Shown piece by piece: positions 1 through 5,459 of a stretch of 9,367 bases of DNA. Below the pieces are notes generated by a model. The model made no database searches. It was not told the origin of the DNA and worked only from the letters and a program-made list of their open reading frames with translations. Numbering within the stretch: the stretch's first letter is position 1; each line of letters opens with the position of its first letter. A program made the position numbers and the translations under genes. The DNA comes from an uncultured Collinsella sp. (GTDB lineage Bacteria > Actinomycetota > Coriobacteriia > Coriobacteriales > Coriobacteriaceae), in assembly GCA_900553215.1 (NCBI GenBank), contig USCJ01000044.1:1-9367 (forward strand), given 5' to 3'.

Positions 1-16
1 TTAGGAGTCGCAACCG

Positions 17-952
17 CTACAACTCTACGACCTCAACGTTGTTGTAGATCTCGTCCCAGCGGTCCATGACCAGGTGGCCGGTCTTGGGATCCATGGCATT
101 GAGCTTGCCGCAGGTATTGGCGGTCTTGAGCACCGTGACATCGTCGGCACCAGCAGCAATGGCATGCGCAAAGCCAGCGATGGTCGAGTCGCCGGAACCC
201 GTCGCGTTCACAGCCGCAATCGCGGGCGTCTTGGCACGGAACGCGCGACCCTCATGGAAGCCCACCGAACCGGCAGCACCCATCGAAACGACAACCCAGG
301 GGATACCGGCAAAGCGGCCATCGGCGGCAAGCGCCTCGCGCAGGGCATCGACATCGTCGGTCGTAAAGGACGTACCCAGCAGGCCGTTAATCTCGGTCAG
401 GTTGGGTTTTACGAGCTCAGGCTTAGCGTCGGACTCCAGCGCGGCCTCCAGCGATGCGCCCGAGGTGTCGAGCAGCACCTTGGCGCCCGCCTCCTCGGCG
501 ATCTTGACGAGCTCGGCATAGTAGCCGGCATCGACACCACGCGGTAGCGAACCCGAAAGCGTCACGACGTCCGCCTTCGCTGCAAGCTCGGCGAACTTGG
601 CCGTAAAGGCCTCGAGCTCGGCAGGCGCAATCTGCGGGCCGCTCTCCAGCAGCTCGGTCTGATTGCCCTCGTGCAGGATATTCAGGCAAATGCGCGTCTC
701 ACCGGCGATGGGCACAAAGTCGTTCTTGACGCCGTCGGCATCCATAAGCTCGGCCATATAGGCACCCATGTGGCCGCCGAGCAGGCCGGTCGCGAGCACA
801 TCGTCGCCCAACTGCAGCAGCACACGGCTCACGTTGAGGCCCTTGCCGCCAGCGGTCTTTTCAGGCGTCACGCGGTTCACGTCGTCGATGATCAGCTTGT
901 CGAGCTGATAGCGCGTATCAATCGACGGGTTCATGGTAACGGTCAGAATCAT
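17..952 (-). CDS. lacC: Tagatose-6-phosphate kinase (LacC), pfkB-family sugar kinase
   Basis: Phosphorylates tagatose-6-phosphate with ATP to tagatose-1,6-bisphosphate, the third cytoplasmic step of the pathway after LacG and LacAB. The 311-residue protein has the usual LacC/1-phosphofructokinase length. It starts MILTVTMNPSIDTRY, has the N-terminal pfkB glycine motif TAGGKGLNVSR (33-43), SGSLPRG (133-139), KPN (182-184), and the ATP-site/anion-hole motif NATGSGDS (249-256) with D255 as the probable catalytic base. I chose the start at 952 because AGGAG (963-959) sits six bases before it and the family N-terminus begins there; an in-frame ATG at 994 would add 14 unrelated residues. It follows the LacX-type epimerase by 53 bp on the same strand, so the two are probably cotranscribed. 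A 1-phosphofructokinase role cannot be excluded by sequence alone, but the lacAB context favours tagatose-6-phosphate. No terminator is visible in the 16 bases after the stop; the operon may continue off the left edge, possibly to lacD. Confidence 0.93.
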   Translation of the reverse strand: MILTVTMNPSIDTRYQLDKLIIDDVNRVTPEKTAGGKGLNVSRVLLQLGDDVLATGLLGGHMGAYMAELMDADGVKNDFVPIAGETRICLNILHEGNQTELLESGPQIAPAELEAFTAKFAELAAKADVVTLSGSLPRGVDAGYYAELVKIAEEAGAKVLLDTSGASLEAALESDAKPELVKPNLTEINGLLGTSFTTDDVDALREALAADGRFAGIPWVVVSMGAAGSVGFHEGRAFRAKTPAIAAVNATGSGDSTIAGFAHAIAAGADDVTVLKTANTCGKLNAMDPKTGHLVMDRWDEIYNNVEVVEL

Positions 953-1005
953 ATTGAACTCCTGTTCCGGGGCGGCATGACCCACCCCAAACATACGATA
1001 GCTCG

Positions 1006-1887
1006 TTAAAGGATCTCGATCTCAAAACCGCGGGTGACGGTCTCCCCCGGCTTGGCAACCAGGCAGCCACGCTTGTGCTCGAGGAAATCATCCTCGTCGG
1101 AGCAGGTGGACAGGCCGCCCCACGGTTCCACGGCCACAAAGTCGCCCTCGGGCTTGCTCCACACAATCAGGTACGGCATATCGGGGAACGTTAGGCGCAC
1201 GCCCTTGTCCTCGGTTTTCTTGGTTAGCGTAACCACGCGGCTCTCGAGCACGTCGAAGATGGTCTCGGCAAAGTCAAAGAGTTCGTGGGTCAGCGGCAGG
1301 TCGTGGCCGACCATCGGGTTTTTGCTGCGATGCTCGACATCAATCAGGCCCGTCGAGGGAACGGCAGTACAGAGCTCGGCGGCCTCACGCTGATCAAAAC
1401 GAAGCTCATAGTCGTCATAGGACTCGCCCTCGTCGAGCGGGCACTTAAAGCCGGGGTGGCCACCCACAAAGAACGGCATGTCCTCGGTGCCCTCATTGGT
1501 CACCTCGTACGACACGGCCACCTTTTCCGAATCGATCGTGTAACGAGCAACGATCTTAAACGGATACGGGTACTGCTCGAGCAACTCGGCATGGTCGGCA
1601 GAGCTTAGGCTCAGCGCAACCATGTTGTCGCTCTGCTCCTCGAGCTTCCACTCCTGCTTGCGAGCAAAGCCGTGGCGGGCGAGCTTTACCTCGCGGCCGC
1701 CCATGGTCATTGCGTGACCGTCACGAAGGCCGCCGCAAATCGGGAAACAAATGGGCGCCTGGCCAGACCAGACCGCCGGGTCACCCTGCCACAGGTACTC
1801 ACGGCCGTTGGCCGCAATAGAAGTGAACGACCCGCCCGCCGTGGTCAACGCCACACGAATCAAACCGTTATCAAGAACAAACTCCAT
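1006..1887 (-). CDS. lacX: LacX-type aldose 1-epimerase family protein
   Basis: Galactose-mutarotase-fold protein of the LacX subfamily, which in lactic acid bacteria accompanies tagatose-pathway lac genes. It probably interconverts alpha and beta anomers of a sugar or sugar phosphate in the cytoplasm; the true substrate of LacX proteins is uncertain. The 293-residue product shows ICFPICGGLRDG (46-57), the HGFAR motif (H72), GGHPGFKCPL (142-151, H144) and VAVEPWGGL (251-259, E254). The two histidines and the glutamate correspond to the substrate-binding and catalytic residues of aldose epimerases. The start at 1887 is preceded by AAGGGAAGG about five bases upstream and matches the family N-terminus (MEFVLDNGLIRV); the in-frame ATG at 1920 has less support. 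It lies between lacB (376-bp gap) and lacC (53-bp gap), all on one strand. General galactose mutarotase (GalM) activity is the main alternative. Confidence 0.88.
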   Translation of the reverse strand: MEFVLDNGLIRVALTTAGGSFTSIAANGREYLWQGDPAVWSGQAPICFPICGGLRDGHAMTMGGREVKLARHGFARKQEWKLEEQSDNMVALSLSSADHAELLEQYPYPFKIVARYTIDSEKVAVSYEVTNEGTEDMPFFVGGHPGFKCPLDEGESYDDYELRFDQREAAELCTAVPSTGLIDVEHRSKNPMVGHDLPLTHELFDFAETIFDVLESRVVTLTKKTEDKGVRLTFPDMPYLIVWSKPEGDFVAVEPWGGLSTCSDEDDFLEHKRGCLVAKPGETVTRGFEIEIL

Positions 1888-2119
1888 AGGAGCCTTCCCT
1901 TTCTTACGACAGCCCGCCAAGTCAATAGGGCTGATAGAAAACCGGCCCGCGCCTCATCACAGAAACGCGAGCCGTCAATTGAAAAGCTGCAAATCGCCAA
2001 GTACAGCCGAGAGCGAAGCGCTCAAGCCAAGCAAGCAAACGTGTTATCGGAGCAGCTTGCCGTATCAGAAATCTTCGCAACAACAGCGGTAACCCCACAG
2101 GTCACTCAGACATCAGCGA

Positions 2120-2218
2120 GAAGCCAGCTGGCGAGGCAAGGTGCCGTGAAGCGAGACGGCATTGACCTTCTGGTCATGCCGTCGAAGCTGAGCGGCAGAT
2201 TGCCCGCCAGATGGCTTC
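2120..2218. repeat. Long imperfect palindrome (~99 bases) with nested hairpin
   Basis: The left arm at 2120-2138 (begins GAAGCCA, ends GAGGCA) pairs with the right arm at 2201-2218 (TGCCCGCC...GGCTTC) with one mismatch and one bulged A at 2134. Inside, TGCCG (2142-2146) pairs with CGGCA (2193-2197). At the centre GACGGCAT (2155-2162) pairs with ATGCCGTC (2176-2183), then GACC with GGTC around a TTCT loop. All arms are collinear, so the whole can fold as one long cruciform or RNA stem. The function is unknown; it could be a dispersed palindromic repeat or a structured spacer in the lac transcript. Confidence 0.7.
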
Positions 2219-2231
2219 GCAGCGTCGACCC

Positions 2232-2259
2232 GTTACGCGGTTTGGCAAAACCGCGTAAC
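2232..2259 (-). repeat. Perfect 12-bp-stem hairpin immediately downstream of lacB
   Basis: GTTACGCGGTTT (2232-2243) and AAACCGCGTAAC (2248-2259) are exact reverse complements around a four-base GGCA loop, five bases after the lacB stop. Neither strand has a T-run after the stem, so it is not a standard intrinsic terminator. A 3'-end-stabilising or processing hairpin for the lacAB message, or a copy of a dispersed palindrome, fits better. Confidence 0.75.
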
Positions 2260-2263
2260 CTCC

Positions 2264-2788
2264 TTAGTCGTGATACTCGCCGCGGTCCCACTTCTCCAGG
2301 AACTCGTCAAAGAAATGCGGGTCGGCCTGAGCCTCGGCGTCCGCCTTGTTGCAGGCGTCGATCTTGGCGATCAAGGCATCGTGCTCGGGAGTCTTCTCGT
2401 AAGGCTCCTCCAGGAAGGCGAGCATAATGTCGGCCATCAGGAACTCGCCGGTGATCTTGCCGCCAAAGCCCACGATGTTGGCGTTAAGCTCGCGACGGGC
2501 ATACAGGGCAGAGGTCATGTCGCGAACCAGGGCGCAGCGGGCGCCGGGAACCTTGTTGACGGCGTTGGTGATGCCGATGCCGGTGCCGCACAGGGCCACG
2601 CCAAAGTCGGCCTTGCCGCTGGCAACAGCCTCGCCCACGGCCTTACCGTAGATGGGATAGTGCGTACGGGTGTGGCTGTAGGTGCCACAGTCGAGCACCT
2701 TGTAGCCAGCCTGCTCCAGGCGGTCGGCCAGATAGATCTTCTCGTCCGTAACGATATGGTCGCAACCGATTGCGATGGTCTTCTTCAT
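2264..2788 (-). CDS. lacB: Galactose-6-phosphate isomerase subunit LacB
   Basis: Catalytic-cysteine subunit of the LacA/LacB heteromer, which isomerises galactose-6-phosphate to tagatose-6-phosphate in the cytoplasm. The 174-residue protein belongs to the RpiB/LacAB fold and has typical LacB length. Visible signatures are [11 protein letters not shown] (7-17), the active-site loop [13 protein letters not shown] (65-77, C67), RCALVRD (84-90) and [10 protein letters not shown] (105-114), followed by a LacB-type charged C-terminal tail. The start at 2788 is supported by AAAGGA seven to eight bases upstream. It follows lacA by 63 bp on the same strand, so the subunits are almost certainly cotranscribed. 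A 12-bp-stem hairpin begins right after its stop. A stand-alone ribose-5-phosphate isomerase B is the family alternative, but the adjacent lacA argues against it. Confidence 0.95.
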   Translation of the reverse strand: MKKTIAIGCDHIVTDEKIYLADRLEQAGYKVLDCGTYSHTRTHYPIYGKAVGEAVASGKADFGVALCGTGIGITNAVNKVPGARCALVRDMTSALYARRELNANIVGFGGKITGEFLMADIMLAFLEEPYEKTPEHDALIAKIDACNKADAEAQADPHFFDEFLEKWDRGEYHD

Positions 2789-2851
2789 CAGAACGTCCTT
2801 TCGTCTGAATTCACAAGTTGAGGTAGAAGTTCGAGTTCTCGGTGGCTCTCG

Positions 2852-3280
2852 TTAGGCCATCTTGTTGAGCATGTCGACACGGATCTGGTGACGGCCGCCG
2901 GCGTACTGGGCGCGCAGGAACTCGCGGGCGATCTTCTTGGCGACCTCGGTGCCCACAACGCCCGGGCCCATGGTGACCATGCGCGAGCCGTTGTGCTCAC
3001 GGGTCATGTAGGCGGAACGCTCGTCGGAAATGTTGGCGACGACCATGCCCTTGATCTTGACGGCGGCCATATAGGAGCCGACGCCGTACTTATCGAATGC
3101 GAAGCCCTGGGAATCCTTGTGCTCCAGCAGATCCTTGGCAACGGCGGTCGCGGAATCGACAAAGTCCGCGGCAGGGGTCTCGGAATAGTCGACGACCTCG
3201 TGACCGTCGGCGATGAGCATCTCCTTGATGGACTCCTTCATCGACATACCGTCGGCATCGGAAGCGATTACAACCCTCAT
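2852..3280 (-). CDS. lacA: Galactose-6-phosphate isomerase subunit LacA
   Basis: Partner subunit of LacB in galactose-6-phosphate isomerase, which acts after LacG has released galactose-6-phosphate. The product has 142 residues, the normal LacA length. It begins MRVVIASDADGMSMKE and carries the LacA versions of the family loops: GFAFDKYGVGSYMAA (59-73), in which Asp63 stands where LacB and RpiB have the catalytic Cys, and ISDERSAYMTREHNGSRM (84-101), with His96 as the probable ring-opening residue. The missing Cys is normal for LacA, because the active site is shared with LacB. The start at 3280 has an excellent AAGGAGG six bases upstream, consistent with high expression. It is the first gene of the lacAB unit, with a leader of about 100 nt and a GAAC/GTTC-rich promoter region upstream. 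Confidence 0.95.
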   Translation of the reverse strand: MRVVIASDADGMSMKESIKEMLIADGHEVVDYSETPAADFVDSATAVAKDLLEHKDSQGFAFDKYGVGSYMAAVKIKGMVVANISDERSAYMTREHNGSRMVTMGPGVVGTEVAKKIAREFLRAQYAGGRHQIRVDMLNKMA

Positions 3281-3365
3281 GACATCCTCCTTGAGAGATA
3301 CGCAGGTGCGTAGTTTCTGTTTGGAAGTGTTGAATCGCGCTCAGGTCCGGGCATCTGAATGTGCG

Positions 3366-3458
3366 GTTCTTCACTGTTCATGTTTATTTGAACACATTCG
3401 AACATCGGGTGCAACCATTATTTGTTTAACTTTGTTCTTTTTTGAACAAATACCGTTC
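3366..3458. promoter_or_regulatory. Cluster of phased GAAC/GTTC motifs upstream of lacA
   Basis: GTTC or GAAC begins at 3366, 3376, 3390, 3400, 3434, 3444 and 3455: seven four-base cores in 93 bp, with intervals of 10, 14, 10, 34, 10 and 11, close to the helical repeat. The cluster includes the perfect inverted repeat TTTGTTC-T6-GAACAAA (3431-3450), TGTTCA...TGAACA (3375-3394) and CCGTTCAC (3453-3460). It overlaps the candidate lacA promoter. This looks like a multi-site operator for a regulator other than the local LacI-type protein, whose TGNNAACGTTNNCA-like sites are absent here. Confidence 0.5.
3386..3414 (-). promoter_or_regulatory. Candidate lacA promoter
   Basis: On the minus strand TTGCAC (3414-3409) and TCAAAT (3391-3386) are 17 bases apart, a reasonable but imperfect -35/-10 pair. 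The spacer contains TGTTCGAATGTGTTC, part of the GAAC/GTTC motif cluster, so a regulator bound there would contact the promoter directly. Transcription would begin near 3380, giving a leader of about 100 nt. This is a by-eye call. Confidence 0.4.
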
Positions 3459-3511
3459 ACGGATGATTGCCGACCGTTTGGGCTCGAGAAAGGCCCGGCC
3501 TGCCACGTATT

Positions 3512-3554
3512 CAACAAATAGAAAGGGCGGCCGAGAACGCATCTCGGCCGCCCT
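3512..3554 (-). terminator. Intrinsic terminator of the membrane-protein gene
   Basis: A perfect 13-bp GC-rich stem (3524-3536 with 3542-3554, arm AGGGCGGCCGAGA) with a five-base loop is followed on the minus strand by TTTCTATTTGTT. It lies 36 bases after the stop at 3590 and insulates the unknown gene from lacA, which then needs its own promoter. Confidence 0.9.
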
Positions 3555-3589
3555 ATGGCGGTATGCCCCAGCAAATCCAGCCGTTTTAT

Positions 3590-4621
3590 CTACTCAGACT
3601 GCCCACCCTTTTTGGCGTGCTTGGACGGAGCACTCAGAAAGCGGCCCGTCAAATAGTTCGCCGGGCCGGAGATATCAATCCCCAGCAGGGTGTGGCCCAG
3701 CCACAGAAACGCCACAAGCACCAGCAGCGGGATAACGCACGAGGTCACGATCATCACGATGACGCCTTCAATTAGGTCGGTCACCTGTTGCACGATCTCG
3801 TCGGTCATTTGCTTGGCACCACTGGTTACCGACGTGAACAGGCTCGAGGCGCCGTCGGCAAGCTGTTCAAGCACGTTCTTGGACTCTGTGGACTCGGTCT
3901 TTTTCTTGTTCGATTTCGAGCTGGTCTCGCCTGACTTGTCCGTGGTATCGGTCTTTTCCGCAGCGTCCGCTGCCTTTTGCTCAGCTTGTTCAATACTTAC
4001 GCGATACGTTTCATCGACCTTCTGCGACACCCATACGCTCGCGGGCACAAGCGCCATGCCGATCACGGCAACCACCAGCACGCGCGTCGCCGCACGGCGC
4101 AGGACGGCGCTCGTGCTCCAGCGCCCGTGAATGCCGAGCGACACCGCAAAGAGCACCAACGCAAACGGGATTAAGATGCCCAAGCCAACCGACCACAAAA
4201 TCGTGAGCAAATATTTCTCGAGGTAGAGCACGGCGAGCACGATGCCCAGGTTACCCGCAAGCTGCGCGAGCTGCTCGGCGACCGGCGTTCCCGTATCACC
4301 CGGCAGCGCGGTAATGCCCGCAGACAGCGCCACGCACGAGGTCGTGAGCGCCAGTACGTTACCTTTCTTTTGATCGATGACCTCGATGGTGGAGTCCCAA
4401 GTTTTGGTATCGGCGAAATGCGGACGAGCTACAAAGCCCGACAGCAACGCCAGCACCACGAGCGCAACGATAAAGCCAATCTGCAGCTTTTTGTTTGCGC
4501 ACACGACATCGGACAGGCTAGGTTGCAGCTCTGTTACCGTCGTGTGCTCGGTTATCTGGACAGGACGCCCCTGAGCCATCTCGTGCGCGTCCCTCTTTTT
4601 AATCGATCCATTGTCCGGCAT
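3590..4621 (-). CDS. Multi-pass membrane protein of unknown function
   Basis: I do not recognise this 343-residue protein. It has a soluble N-terminus (1-45) and a first membrane segment at about 46-66. A semi-hydrophobic stretch containing SAGITALPGDTGTPVAEQLAQL (100-121) resembles a conserved loop. Two segments follow at about 122-142 and 144-165, and another at 179-198. Residues 200-250 form a hydrophilic Lys/Glu/Ser/Thr-rich region with coiled-coil character (EQAEQKAADAAEK, then SKSNKKKTESTESK), then come an amphipathic stretch (250-285), a last membrane segment (286-310) and a basic tail (SKHAKKGG). No transporter, PTS or enzyme motif is visible. The start at 4621 is well supported by GAGGAGG seven bases upstream. 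It has its own -10 (4660-4665) and a strong terminator (3524-3554), so it is a single-gene unit set inside the lac locus. Any link to lactose use is only positional. Confidence 0.85.
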   Translation of the reverse strand: MPDNGSIKKRDAHEMAQGRPVQITEHTTVTELQPSLSDVVCANKKLQIGFIVALVVLALLSGFVARPHFADTKTWDSTIEVIDQKKGNVLALTTSCVALSAGITALPGDTGTPVAEQLAQLAGNLGIVLAVLYLEKYLLTILWSVGLGILIPFALVLFAVSLGIHGRWSTSAVLRRAATRVLVVAVIGMALVPASVWVSQKVDETYRVSIEQAEQKAADAAEKTDTTDKSGETSSKSNKKKTESTESKNVLEQLADGASSLFTSVTSGAKQMTDEIVQQVTDLIEGVIVMIVTSCVIPLLVLVAFLWLGHTLLGIDISGPANYLTGRFLSAPSKHAKKGGQSE

Positions 4622-4659
4622 TGGGACACCTCCTCATTCCGGCCTGTATTGCGGATGGA

Positions 4660-4665
4660 AGTATA
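4660..4665 (-). promoter_or_regulatory. -10 element for the membrane-protein gene
   Basis: TATACT on the minus strand (5 of 6 consensus bases) would start transcription near 4653, about 32 nt before the ATG at 4621. No good TTGACA-like box lies 16-18 bases upstream. Instead CCGTTC (4689-4684), a motif repeated in the lacA, lacF and lacE upstream regions, occupies the -35 position with an 18-base spacer. Confidence 0.5.
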
Positions 4666-4714
4666 CCCACCCATCGAAAAACCGAACGGGAGGGCGGCAG
4701 AGCGCCCAAAGACT

Positions 4715-4755
4715 GTCCCCAACGACTAGTCGTTTAAGAACGTCCCCAATGACTA
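4715..4755. repeat. Near-identical 14-mer direct repeats with a perfect 14-bp palindrome
   Basis: GTCCCCAACGACTA (4715-4728) recurs as GTCCCCAATGACTA (4742-4755), one mismatch, 27 bp apart. The first copy overlaps the exact palindrome AACGACTAGTCGTT (4721-4734). It lies in the spacer between lacF and the membrane-protein gene, upstream of the latter's promoter. This could be an operator, or part of a dispersed intergenic repeat together with the adjacent hairpin. Confidence 0.65.
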
Positions 4756-4766
4756 CTTCGGAATGA

Positions 4767-4831
4767 GTTGCGGTGGGATAGGGATTGTTTTGCGCCCGCC
4801 GGCCCCTATTCAGTCCCTATTTCACCGCAAC
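4767..4831 (+). repeat. Long hairpin with 21-base arms, fully pairable on the plus strand
   Basis: The arm at 4767-4787 (GTTGCGGTGGGATAGGGATTG with the final base included) pairs with the arm at 4811-4831 around a 23-base loop. Eighteen of 21 positions are Watson-Crick; the other three are G-U pairs if transcribed from the plus strand, but A-C mismatches on the minus strand. It has no terminator-like T-run. It abuts the 4715-4755 repeats and may be part of the same element. Confidence 0.65.
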
Positions 4832-4845
4832 TTGGATGAGAACAG

Positions 4846-4880
4846 AAAAAGCCCTGCCGCGGGTAGCGGCAGAGCTTTTG
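4846..4880 (-). terminator. Intrinsic terminator of lacF
   Basis: On the minus strand a stem of about 14 bp (4866-4879 pairing with 4847-4860, one G-U pair) closes a five-base loop and runs into CTTTTTCTG. It lies 27 bases after the lacF stop and separates lacF transcription from the downstream membrane-protein gene. Confidence 0.9.
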
Positions 4881-4906
4881 GAAGGGGACTTGGTTGTGAG
4901 AGCTCG

Positions 4907-5245
4907 TTAGGCGAGCTTGGCCTCGAGCTCGGCGATGCGCTTGTAGGCATCGATGGTAAAGCGGGTCTGCTTCTCCAGAATCATAGTGGTCATGAGAGTG
5001 TCCTGAGCGTGAGCCATGATGAAGGTCATCTCCATCTCGCCGCCGCCGGCCTCCTGCGAAAGCAGCTTGGTCTGCGTGTCGTGGGCACCGATGAGCGCAT
5101 CGCTGGCATCCTTGTGCAGCTGCTCGGCCTTCTCAAAATCACCCTCGCGAGCAGCATCGAGCGCTGCAAGCAGATCGGTCTGGGCGTCACCTGCGTATGC
5201 GACGATCTCGAATCCAACCATCGAGATTTCTTCTTTGGTTGCCAT
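4907..5245 (-). CDS. lacF: Lactose-specific PTS component EIIA (LacF)
   Basis: Cytoplasmic phosphocarrier that takes phosphate from HPr and passes it to the EIIB domain of LacE during lactose uptake. The 112-residue all-helical protein has the standard lactose/cellobiose EIIA length. It starts MATKEEISMVGFEIVAYAGDA and carries the active site FIMAHAQDTLMT, with His79 as the phosphorylated residue and Asp82 as the conserved metal-binding aspartate of the trimer. The start at 5245 is preceded by AAAGGA seven bases upstream. Unusually, it is separated from lacE: it lies on the opposite strand, 214 bp downstream of the LacI-type regulator, with its own candidate promoter and terminator. No terminator is visible after the regulator, so some read-through from that gene into lacF is possible. 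A cellobiose-type EIIA is the alternative, but the lac context fits lactose. Confidence 0.94.
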   Translation of the reverse strand: MATKEEISMVGFEIVAYAGDAQTDLLAALDAAREGDFEKAEQLHKDASDALIGAHDTQTKLLSQEAGGGEMEMTFIMAHAQDTLMTTMILEKQTRFTIDAYKRIAELEAKLA

Positions 5246-5335
5246 ATTGCGTTCCTTTCACATATGAACCAATGGAGAGCATCGCGTCCGGGCATACGCG
5301 CTGCGTTCTGTATGGCAGAAACATTAACATTCAAA

Positions 5336-5348
5336 CAAAAAAGAACAA
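5336..5348. promoter_or_regulatory. A-tract element shared with the lacA upstream region
   Basis: CAAAAAAGAACAA here is the exact reverse complement of TTGTTCTTTTTTG at 3432-3444 upstream of lacA. At lacA it is part of the perfect inverted repeat TTTGTTC-T6-GAACAAA; here the second arm is altered (TTCAAAC). It lies just downstream of the candidate lacF -10, where a bound repressor would block transcription. Confidence 0.45.
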
Positions 5349-5353
5349 CGCAA

Positions 5354-5381
5354 AACATAATTTCAAGCTATGAACGGTCAA
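5354..5381 (-). promoter_or_regulatory. Candidate lacF promoter
   Basis: TTGACC (5381-5376) and TATGTT (5359-5354) on the minus strand form a -35/-10 pair with a 16-base spacer. A CCGTTCA motif overlaps the -35 box and another lies 21 bp upstream, so the promoter sits among likely regulator sites. The 5' leader would be about 100 nt. Confidence 0.5.
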
Positions 5382-5417
5382 TTTTCGCCCGTGAACGGTT
5401 TCCAAACCATTTCGAAC
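5371..5417. promoter_or_regulatory. Three GAAC motifs at exact 21-bp intervals upstream of lacF
   Basis: TGAACGG (5371-5377), TGAACGG (5392-5398) and TCGAACA (5412-5418) carry GAAC at 5372, 5393 and 5414, all in the same orientation and two helical turns apart. The first overlaps the candidate -35 box. The same GAACGG/CCGTTC core is found upstream of lacA, lacE and the membrane-protein gene. It is probably an operator array. Confidence 0.5.
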
Positions 5418-5459
5418 AATATCAAACATGATTAACGGAAACCCAAACAGGACCGCGCC

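Larger units (their letters stand above)
1888..2263. other. 376-bp non-coding gap between lacB and the epimerase gene, rich in hairpins
   Basis: No credible gene lies here: open frames that cross it lack family resemblance, ribosome sites and coding-type third-position bias. It holds a perfect 12-bp-stem hairpin just after lacB (2232-2259), a roughly 99-base imperfect palindrome (2120-2218) with a second nested hairpin (2155-2183), and a small GAGCG-AAG-CGCTC stem (2011-2023). I see no convincing -35/-10 pair for the epimerase gene. The gap may therefore be an untranslated spacer in one lacAB-lacX-lacC transcript, or it may hold a promoter I cannot recognise. Confidence 0.6.

Noticed and set aside
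953..994. Upstream ATG extending LacC by 14 residues
   Set aside because: The extension (MFGVGHAAPEQEFN) is unlike the family, while the ATG at 952 has a well-placed AGGAG.
1888..1920. Upstream ATG extending the epimerase by 11 residues
   Set aside because: The extra residues are not family-like and the purine-rich ribosome site serves the ATG at 1887.
2232..2259. Intrinsic terminator after lacB
   Set aside because: The stem is strong, but no T-run follows on the minus strand, so it was recorded as a hairpin only.
1672..2427. 251-codon plus-strand frame across the epimerase, the gap and lacB
   Set aside because: It crosses two certain genes on the other strand, is Arg/Ala-rich low-complexity, and lacks a recognisable domain.
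2270..2821. 183-codon plus-strand frame opposite lacB
   Set aside because: Antisense shadow of lacB, with repeated Gly/Val/Ala and no ribosome site or family resemblance.
2852..3280. Loss of the catalytic Cys in LacA (Asp63) as a sign of inactivation
   Set aside because: LacA subunits normally lack this Cys; LacB (C67) supplies it in the heteromer.
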